Positions 58,253-64,000 of a stretch of DNA of 64,000 bases are shown here, in pieces. A program made the translations under genes and the position numbers. Within the stretch, counting starts at the first letter, position 1. Each line of letters opens with the position of its first letter. The stretch comes from Cronobacter turicensis z3032 (GTDB taxonomy: Bacteria > Pseudomonadota > Gammaproteobacteria > Enterobacterales > Enterobacteriaceae): positions 562,074 through 626,073 of the forward strand of contig FN543093.2 of NCBI GenBank assembly GCA_000027065.2, read 5' to 3'. The notes beneath the pieces are model-generated. The model made no database searches. It was not told where the DNA came from and saw only the letters and a program-made list of their open reading frames with translations.

Positions 58253-58286
58253 AAAAAAAGAGCGCGCCATGACATCTGGCGCGCTC
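58253..58286 (-). terminator. Terminator of ohr
   Basis: The 10-bp stem GAGCGCGCCA / TGGCGCGCTC has seven A on its left, a T-run for minus-strand transcripts from ohr. Confidence 0.82.
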
Positions 58287-58350
58287 CGCGTCCCCTGGTG
58301 AGGGCAGTTTCGTTTTTTTATTTTAAGCTTCCCCGTTAGCGGGGATAGCG

Positions 58351-58779
58351 TCAGGCAATGATGTTCAGTGTGACGTCGATGTTGCCGCGGGTCGCGTTAG
58401 AATACGGGCAGACAATATGCGCCGCATCGACCAGTTTCTGTGCTTCTGCCGCGTCCATCCCCGGCAGGTGAATATTCAGTTTCGCTTCGATGCCAAAACC
58501 GGTCGGCAGCGGGCCGATCCCGACTTCGCCTTCGATAAACGCGTCTTTCGGCATCGCGATTTTGTCGCGAGCGGCGACGAATTTCATCGCGCCCAGGAAG
58601 CAGGCGGAGTAGCCCGCGGCAAACAGCTGTTCCGGGTTGGTGACGTCGCCGCCCATGCCGCCCATCTCTTTCGGTACGCCCAGCTTCACATCCAGCACGC
58701 CGTCAGACGAGGTGGCGCGGCCGTCGCGGCCTCCGGTGGCTTTTGCTTTGGCACGGTAGATGACATTTTCTAAAGACAT
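58351..58779 (-). CDS. ohr: Organic hydroperoxide resistance protein Ohr
   Basis: A 142-residue Ohr/OsmC-fold peroxidase. Redox-active Cys60 is in [10 protein letters not shown] and Cys124 in [13 protein letters not shown], and the N-terminal [15 protein letters not shown] motif marks the Ohr subfamily. It reduces organic and fatty-acid hydroperoxides using lipoylated proteins. The divergent-type operator is shared in sequence with ohrR, which lies just upstream in the same direction. Confidence 0.92.
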   Translation of the reverse strand: MSLENVIYRAKAKATGGRDGRATSSDGVLDVKLGVPKEMGGMGGDVTNPEQLFAAGYSACFLGAMKFVAARDKIAMPKDAFIEGEVGIGPLPTGFGIEAKLNIHLPGMDAAEAQKLVDAAHIVCPYSNATRGNIDVTLNIIA

Positions 58780-58807
58780 GCAATATTCCTTATTTAAGTT
58801 TTAGGCT

Positions 58808-58828
58808 ATTTAATCGCGTGCTACTTAT
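58808..58828. promoter_or_regulatory. OhrR operator upstream of ohr
   Basis: Read on the minus strand this 21-base site has ATAAGTAG, four variable bases, CGATT and AAAT. The same arrangement recurs in front of ohrR (59328-59348). Confidence 0.7.
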
Positions 58829-58859
58829 TTGGTGCTTTCACGCCATCCGGAGATGGCGT

Positions 58860-59318
58860 TTACGACTGATGCAGATTACGGCGTAAATCGTCGAGCTGAG
58901 CTTTAAGATCCAGCAAGGTGTCTTTGTCACACGCAGTGGCGCAGAGCACTGACCCCGGTATGCTGCGGGCCTCGGCCTTTAACTGCCGGCCTGCGTCAGT
59001 GAGCGTCACCATCACTTGTCGTTCATCCTGGCGCGAGCGCTGGCGCATCAGAAGCCCTGCCGTTTCCATCCGCTTTAACAGCGGCGTGAGCGTGGCGGAG
59101 TCCAGATACAGCCGCTCGCCAATCTCAGAAACCGTAACGTCGTCCTGCTCCCACAGCACCAGCATGACCAGATACTGCGGGTAGGTCAGCCCAAGCGGCG
59201 TCAGTAACTGGCGATAAATTTTATGCAGCGCCAGGTTTGTCGAGTAGAGCGCGAAGCAGAGCTGGTTGTCTAAATCCAGCGTGAGCCCGGCCGCGCCTTG
59301 TTCTTGTGTCGTCTTCAT
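58860..59318 (-). CDS. ohrR: MarR-family peroxide sensor OhrR
   Basis: A 152-residue OhrR: sensing Cys21 in [42 protein letters not shown], the family signature, and the winged helix [24 protein letters not shown]. Oxidation of the Cys releases it from the ohr promoter. Two near-identical sites, upstream of ohr and of ohrR, support control of both genes. Confidence 0.92.
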   Translation of the reverse strand: MKTTQEQGAAGLTLDLDNQLCFALYSTNLALHKIYRQLLTPLGLTYPQYLVMLVLWEQDDVTVSEIGERLYLDSATLTPLLKRMETAGLLMRQRSRQDERQVMVTLTDAGRQLKAEARSIPGSVLCATACDKDTLLDLKAQLDDLRRNLHQS

Positions 59319-59327
59319 GTTTTCAAT

Positions 59328-59348
59328 ATAAGTAGTGCACGATTTAAT
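59328..59348. promoter_or_regulatory. OhrR operator upstream of ohrR
   Basis: ATAAGTAG-TGCA-CGATTTAAT, ten bases upstream of the ohrR start, matching the ohr site. Confidence 0.7.
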
Positions 59349-59383
59349 TGCAAGTTAGTTTTTAACTGTTGCTGTGATAGGCG

Positions 59384-59857
59384 TTATACACGTGGACGTT
59401 TTCGATAGAGCCACAGGCCTGGCAGCGACAGTCCGATAGAGAGCGCGCCGACGGTTGAGGCTGCTTTAAGAAAGTTAGTCACCAGTGAGATCATTAACGC
59501 ATCGGTGTAACCGAAGTGACTGATTTTCACGGCGGAGATCATCGCCGAATACGCCGAGATGCCGGGAAACATCGGGATCACCGCCGCGACGGTAAAGACT
59601 TTCGGGTGCGCCAGATACCAGCGCGACCACTGGATGCCAATGCAGCCAACCAGCATCGCCGACAGAAACGTGCCCCATTCGATATTCAGCCCCATCATTA
59701 TCATCACGGTGCGCGAACCGTGACCGACGGCGCCCAGCAGCGCGCACCAGGGCAGAGCGCGGCGCGGTACGTTAAACACCATCGCAAAGCCCGCCGCCGG
59801 AATGGCGGAGAGCAGCATATCTTCCAGCATCAGCGTAATAATACGAATCACATCCAT
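59384..59857 (-). CDS. yjjB: YjjB, small subunit of the YjjPB transporter
   Basis: A 157-residue membrane protein of the ThrE C-terminal type, the same length as E. coli YjjB and ending [13 protein letters not shown]. It pairs with YjjP. The start at ATG 59857 is preferred to 59872 because it matches the E. coli N-terminus; it overlaps yjjP by ten bases. The YjjPB pair is reported to export succinate in E. coli, although it is homologous to threonine/serine exporters. Confidence 0.92.
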   Translation of the reverse strand: MDVIRIITLMLEDMLLSAIPAAGFAMVFNVPRRALPWCALLGAVGHGSRTVMIMMGLNIEWGTFLSAMLVGCIGIQWSRWYLAHPKVFTVAAVIPMFPGISAYSAMISAVKISHFGYTDALMISLVTNFLKAASTVGALSIGLSLPGLWLYRKRPRV

Positions 59858-60624
59858 CCCCGAAGCCCCCATAACGCCATCGCCATAATTACCCCAATGC
59901 AGGTGGCGAGCGTCAGCAGGCTCGCCATCGCCCAGCGGGCGAGACCGGTATTTACATGACCTTTAAACATATCCGCCACCGCGTTGATGAGCGGAAACCC
60001 TGGCACCAGAAGCAGGACGCTCGCGGCCATCGCTACGGCGGAGGTACTGGCAAACGCCGGCAGCGCGAGCAGCAGGCCGGAGACGGTCGTCGCCACAAAA
60101 GCCGTCAGGCAGAAGTTGATTTGCGGATGGAGGTGGCGCTGCGTCAGCGCCTGGCGGACATACATCGCCAGCGTACTGGCGATAAACGTGACCAACGCGC
60201 CGTCCCAGCCGCCTTTATTCATTTTGCAGAAGCAGGCGCAGGAGAGGCCCACCATCAGCACCACCTGCCAGCGCGGGTAACGCAGGGGTTTGAGCTGCGA
60301 GAAGCGTTTCTCCACGTCGTGCCGGTCCAGCAGCTTATGTTCGGCCATGATGACGATGTGCTGCACTTCGGTCACCATGTGCATGTTGATGCCGCGATCG
60401 ATGTTTTTCCGCGTCGTCGTCAGGCAGTGGTGATCTTTAATAGTCGTCAGGACAATCGCGTTGGCGGAAATGGAGCTCTCCACGCTGTCCATGCCCAGCG
60501 CGCGGCCAAGCCGTGTGGTGAGCTCTTCAATCAGCGCGCTTTCCGCGCCATGCTGTAATAAATAAAGCCCGCACTGAATACACAAACGGGTCACGTCCCG
60601 CTGCGCTAAAGCATCCGCTTCCAT
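59848..60624 (-). CDS. yjjP: YjjP, large subunit of the YjjPB transporter
   Basis: A 258-residue ThrE N-terminal type protein: cytoplasmic segment [47 protein letters not shown] then five helices with [18 protein letters not shown] and [23 protein letters not shown] 60624 ([11 protein letters not shown]) is chosen to match E. coli length (256), with AGGA upstream; longer in-frame starts exist. First gene of yjjPB. Confidence 0.92.
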   Translation of the reverse strand: MEADALAQRDVTRLCIQCGLYLLQHGAESALIEELTTRLGRALGMDSVESSISANAIVLTTIKDHHCLTTTRKNIDRGINMHMVTEVQHIVIMAEHKLLDRHDVEKRFSQLKPLRYPRWQVVLMVGLSCACFCKMNKGGWDGALVTFIASTLAMYVRQALTQRHLHPQINFCLTAFVATTVSGLLLALPAFASTSAVAMAASVLLLVPGFPLINAVADMFKGHVNTGLARWAMASLLTLATCIGVIMAMALWGLRGWM

Positions 60625-61151
60625 ATCCGGTCCTGGTGAAAAAGGCGCCCGCGCGCCAGAAGTGTCCATTATTAACATGCGACGCGAGGCGAGGCCGTGG
60701 AGGCAGATCAAGCTTGCTGCATTTTGCAGCACGGTTTATGGGCGCGTGCGACGCGGATGGGCAGACACTGGCGCCAGTTTAAGCGGGGATGGCAGTCCGC
60801 ATCCTTATTTACGCAATTAATTAAATGTACGCTGGCGACACGGTGAAATTAATTTAATCGATATTAACTTGGTGTCTATAAATAGACATTTTTTATCTTT
60901 TTACTATGAGAATATCCTTTAATCACTGGCGGCGTATTTTTCGCCTTTTTTGTCGTTGACAGTAAAATAAAGGGTTCATAGAATGCCGATGTTTACCCGG
61001 ACGGGAAATTCTTTTTGTCCACTTATATACATTATCTGCATACGCTGTCTGCGCTGTTTTTTTCTTTATTTAGAGGTTGAGGTTTATTTTTATATCATCT
61101 CATAAATGATTTTTAAATATGTTTGGCCGGAAGGATATAACCGGAGGAAAT
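60625..61151. other. AT-rich divergent region yjjP / yjjQ
   Basis: About 500 bases without a gene, very AT-rich from 60820 on. In E. coli yjjQ-bglJ is silenced by H-NS, and this composition fits the same control. No specific operator can be named. Confidence 0.6.
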
Positions 61152-61868
61152 ATGTTACCAGGACGTTGCAAACAAGGCATTATCATTAGCCAGATCCCCG
61201 TTGTGCATACCGGGTTGGCGGCCATTATGAGCCGTCATTTTCCGGAAACCGAGCTTTATCACTACAACAGCAGCGCGGATATAACGCTGCCATTACTTAA
61301 CCCGGTCGATATGGTGCTGGCCGAATTGCCCTGCGCACCGGAGGAGGCCCGCCGCGAATGTGAGGCTTACTATTCGCTGGTGGCGCAGGCGCCCGGCGTA
61401 CACTGGATTTTCCTTGTGCCCGCCGCGTCGTTCAGTATGGCGGTACAACTGCTGATGCGCCCGGAGACGACGCTCCTTTCCACGGCGGAACCGGTAGAAG
61501 GCGTCGTTAACGCAGTTCAGCTCGGACGTGAAAAAGCCGAACGGGTAAGCCAGATGTTAGTAACGCCGCGTCAGGCGCAGGAAAAAGAACCTGCGGCAGC
61601 CGTGATGCTGACCACCTCTGAAAAACAAGTATTACGTCTGCTCGGTAAAGGCTGGGGAATAAATCAAATCGCCCAGATGCTGAAAAAAAGCAATAAAACC
61701 ATCAGCGCGCAGAAAAACAGTGCCATGCGGCGCTTATCGTTGCGCGGCAATGCAGAAATGTATGCATGGATAAGCAGCTTGCAGGGTTTAAAGGAATTAA
61801 ATTTGCTTTCATTACATAAGGAACAGGCTGAATGGAACACGGAGTCGAAAAACGAAACGTTGCGCTAA
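61152..61868 (+). CDS. yjjQ: LuxR-type regulator YjjQ
   Basis: A 238-residue protein with a C-terminal LuxR helix-turn-helix (LTTSEKQVLRLLGKGWGINQIAQMLKKSNKTISAQKNSAMRRL) and a receiver-like N-terminus without the phospho-acceptor set. ATG 61152 has a perfect GGAGGAA site. In E. coli YjjQ represses motility and capsule genes and is H-NS silenced. It overlaps bglJ by 37 bases. Confidence 0.9.
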   Translation: MLPGRCKQGIIISQIPVVHTGLAAIMSRHFPETELYHYNSSADITLPLLNPVDMVLAELPCAPEEARRECEAYYSLVAQAPGVHWIFLVPAASFSMAVQLLMRPETTLLSTAEPVEGVVNAVQLGREKAERVSQMLVTPRQAQEKEPAAAVMLTTSEKQVLRLLGKGWGINQIAQMLKKSNKTISAQKNSAMRRLSLRGNAEMYAWISSLQGLKELNLLSLHKEQAEWNTESKNETLR

Positions 61869-62485
61869 TTGAAAAATGCGTAATGAGCGGCGAAGGAGTA
61901 CGATCGCTGTTGCAGGTAAATAATTCGACGTCATGCCGCCTGGAAATATTCTCCGACCATCATGCGTTTATTCAGGCGCTGACATATCGCCACTTTTCCA
62001 CTGTCATTTTTTCGCTAGAAGGTACGCGTGAGCACCGACGTGACTGTTTGCAGTTTGTCAGTGAAATGGCGAAAGCCTGGCCGCGCATGAAGCGTATTGT
62101 GATGGTCAATAACGTGAATGAGGCGAAACTGATAAGCCAGCTTTCTCCGACGCCGCTACAGGGGATTATTGATAAATCTGAGACGCTGTCGCGCTTTACC
62201 GATGAACTGATGTCCGCGATGAGCGATTCGGCCCGGGTGAGCGAATCGCCCCATAAAATCTGGTACGCCAGCCAGGGATCGCGGCTGTTGAGCCCGACCG
62301 AGCGGATTATCCTGCGCTACCTGACGGATGGCTATTCGGTGTCGCAGATTGCCTGCCGGCTGGAGCGCAATATCAAAACCATTCGCGCGCATAAATTTAA
62401 TGCGATGCTCAAGCTCGGGGTACATACCGATGCCGGCTTGCTGAATGCGGCGGATATTCTTTTGCACCGCGCAGGTTTATTTTAA
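61832..62485 (+). CDS. bglJ: LuxR-type co-regulator BglJ
   Basis: A 217-residue FixJ/LuxR-type protein with HTH LSPTERIILRYLTDGYSVSQIACRLERNIKTIRAHKFNAMLKLG. In E. coli BglJ forms a heterodimer with RcsB and activates bgl and leuO. ATG 61832 lies within the end of yjjQ, after GGAACAGG, so translation is coupled. Confidence 0.9.
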   Translation: MEHGVEKRNVALIEKCVMSGEGVRSLLQVNNSTSCRLEIFSDHHAFIQALTYRHFSTVIFSLEGTREHRRDCLQFVSEMAKAWPRMKRIVMVNNVNEAKLISQLSPTPLQGIIDKSETLSRFTDELMSAMSDSARVSESPHKIWYASQGSRLLSPTERIILRYLTDGYSVSQIACRLERNIKTIRAHKFNAMLKLGVHTDAGLLNAADILLHRAGLF

Positions 62486-62558
62486 GCCTGCGGCAGGTGT
62501 GTCATCACAGGCAAACCTGACGGCGCGACGGGCGCCGGTCGGGCGTCACAGGCATCAT

Positions 62559-63017
62559 TTACTGACAGACATCAACCCACTGCGCCTGGGTTAGTTCCGC
62601 CAGACGAGTCGGCGAAATACGCACGGCGCTGTGAATAGCGCCCGCAGCGGGCAGCACTTCGTCATACTGGCGCAGTGAAACATCGCAATAGACAGCCAGC
62701 GCGTTTTCCAGCCCAAACGGGCAGACGCCGCCGACCGGATGTCCGGTCCAGGTGACGACTTCATCGCAGCTCAGCATGCGAGCTTTCGCGCCGAACGTGG
62801 TTTTCAGCTTTTTGTTATCCAGCCGCGCGTCGCCTTTGGCGACCACCAGAATCACCTCATCTTTCACTTTCAGCGAAAGCGTTTTGGCTATCTGACCCGG
62901 TTCAACCTGATGGGCGGCGGCGGCCAGCGCGACGGTGGCGGTGCTCTGGTTGAGCTCAATGATTTCAATATCGGGGGCGTTTTCGACAAAAAATTGCCGC
63001 ACGGATTCCAGACTCAT
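62559..63017 (-). CDS. YbaK/EbsC family aminoacyl-tRNA deacylase-like protein
   Basis: A 152-residue YbaK-fold protein: GQIAKTLSLKVKDEVILVVAKGDARLDNKKLK, GHPVGGVCPFGL and the conserved Lys and Gly-Pro-like loop of the family. Members remove mischarged amino acids from tRNA. It is not closely similar to YbaK or YeaK of E. coli as I remember them, so the specificity is open. ATG 63017 has AGGAGAAA. Confidence 0.88.
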   Translation of the reverse strand: MSLESVRQFFVENAPDIEIIELNQSTATVALAAAAHQVEPGQIAKTLSLKVKDEVILVVAKGDARLDNKKLKTTFGAKARMLSCDEVVTWTGHPVGGVCPFGLENALAVYCDVSLRQYDEVLPAAGAIHSAVRISPTRLAELTQAQWVDVCQ

Positions 63018-63136
63018 TTATTTCTCCTGAAAATAGCTGTCCTAATCTGGCATACCGCACCAGGTTTTGTAAATTATCGGAAAAGCGCTTTTCTGCGGCT
63101 ATCCGGCGTTTTCTGGATCTCCTTCACAATCAAAGA

Positions 63137-63157
63137 AACCGGTTACTGTAACCGGTT
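63137..63157. promoter_or_regulatory. Double AACCGGTT operator before the PTS gene
   Basis: AACCGGTTA-CTG-TAACCGGTT forms a perfect 9-bp inverted repeat. Each half is itself the CCGG-centred palindrome seen in the AscG operator at 38841. Weaker copies (ACTGGTTAAGTAACC) follow at about 63182. A LacI-family repressor is expected to bind. Confidence 0.72.
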
Positions 63158-63226
63158 GCAGAGCAGCCATAGCGGATTAATACTGGTTAAGTAACCTCCC
63201 TCTGTAACCAATAATAAGAGCCGTCT

Positions 63227-63358
63227 ATGAAACCTTTCTTTCTCAGTTACGCCGCTGGCAAGGCAGTTAATCACCGTTGCAGCCCGGAAGATTTCACTGC
63301 GCAGGAAGCAGAGACACGCACCCGGTTACGGTTTTCAGTTCAATGGATTATGGGATGA
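63227..63358 (+). CDS. Possible 43-residue leader or small protein
   Basis: ATG 63227 to TGA 63358 encodes 43 residues (start MKPFFLSYAAGKAVNHRC) with an AAGAG site upstream. No family is recognised. It lies between the operators and the EIIC gene; it could be a leader peptide, or chance. Confidence 0.25.
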   Translation: MKPFFLSYAAGKAVNHRCSPEDFTAQEAETRTRLRFSVQWIMG

Positions 63359-63412
63359 TGCGCGTCGGCTTTTCGCCGCGTATTCACGTTGATTGCCTGA
63401 CAGGAGACCGCC

Positions 63413-64000
63413 ATGTCTGCCAACCATGCTGCCTTTGATGTGATATTTCGCTTTGTTGAAAACTATGTCAGCCCGATAGCTTCCCGCATTTCCGCGCAGC
63501 GCCATGTCATGGCCATTCGCGACGGGTTTATCTCCGCCATGCCATTTATGATTGTCGGCTCGTTTTTACTGGTGTTCGCTTACCCGCCTTTTTCACCGGA
63601 CACTACGCTGGGCTTTGCCCGCGCGTGGCTGGATCTGGCGAAACAGTTTGAAGGGCAGATCCTCACGCCGTTTGATATGACGATGGGGATCATGTCTCTC
63701 TACATCTGCGCCGCTATCGCCTATAACCTCGGCAAACACTACGTGAAGTCGCATCAGCTGGACCCTTTCATGTGCGCGATGCTGTCGCTGATGGCGTTTA
63801 TGCTGGTGGCCGCGCCGAAAACCAAAGGGACGCTGCCAGTAGACAGCCTCGGCGGCACGGGAATTTTCACCGCGATTCTGGTAGCGATTTATTGTGTGGA
63901 GATGATGCGCTTTCTGAAGGCGCATAACATCGGCATACGTCTGCCGGACCAGGTGCCGCCGATGATTAAAAACTCCTTCGATCTGCTGATCCCGGTGCTG
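63413..64000 (+). CDS. PTS EIIC, lactose/cellobiose family (partial)
   Basis: 196 codons open to the window end. FVENYVSPIASRISAQRHVMAIRDGFISAMPFMIVGSFLLVFAYPPF is the typical start of the cellobiose/diacetylchitobiose EIIC family (CelB/ChbC). Several helices follow. ATG 63413 has CAGGAGA. It is probably the first gene of a beta-glucoside PTS operon continuing beyond the window. Sugar specificity is inferred from family only. Confidence 0.88.
   Translation, partial: MSANHAAFDVIFRFVENYVSPIASRISAQRHVMAIRDGFISAMPFMIVGSFLLVFAYPPFSPDTTLGFARAWLDLAKQFEGQILTPFDMTMGIMSLYICAAIAYNLGKHYVKSHQLDPFMCAMLSLMAFMLVAAPKTKGTLPVDSLGGTGIFTAILVAIYCVEMMRFLKAHNIGIRLPDQVPPMIKNSFDLLIPVL

Overview
The window looks like chromosome of a high-GC member of the Enterobacteriaceae, most likely Cronobacter or a close relative. 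Gene orders known from E. coli recur: yjiN / yjiR / yjiS / symE, opgB / dnaC / dnaT, and yjjP / yjjB / yjjQ / bglJ. Tsr carries the NWETF tail and the conserved serine-binding residues. The genus is an inference from gene content; no rRNA, tRNA or CRISPR array is visible.

1-15.2 kb is an accessory island, visibly richer in A+T than the rest. It opens with the end of dptG and all of dptH, the restriction side of a DNA phosphorothioation system. A very AT-rich two-gene unit follows: a four-helix membrane protein and a second DGQHR-domain (DndB-like) protein. Then comes the convergent modification operon dndB-dndC-dndD-dndE, without dndA. The dndB promoter carries TACG-N10-CGTA, a candidate DndB operator. 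To the right are a divergent Nlp-like/XRE regulator pair with four identical-format palindromes, and a type VI-like cargo: a HEMGH metallopeptidase, a putative immunity lipoprotein, a frameshifted DUF1493 gene, the decayed tail of a second metallopeptidase, and a second lipoprotein.

15.3-22.8 kb holds gldA, a putative polymorphic toxin with two tandem winged-helix proteins, DUF2569, yjiN, yjiR, yjiS and LexA-boxed symE. 22.9-34.4 kb is a complete galactan-utilisation locus: outer-membrane porin, ABC importer, GH53 endogalactanase, GH42 beta-galactosidase and LacI-type regulator, plus a free-standing PTS EIIB domain. 34.5-37.7 kb has a MarR / HlyD / DUF2955 efflux unit and a third orphan immunity-type lipoprotein. 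37.7-44.6 kb contains ascG / ascFB (aryl-beta-glucosides) and codBA (cytosine).

45-54 kb has a subtilisin-type autotransporter, a small membrane protein, tsr with a sigma-28 promoter, and two GGDEF proteins. 54-62.5 kb is the opgB to bglJ backbone, with an ohr/ohrR pair inserted between dnaT and yjjP-yjjB. The window ends with a YbaK-family gene and the start of a cellobiose-type PTS EIIC preceded by AACCGGTT operators resembling the AscG site.
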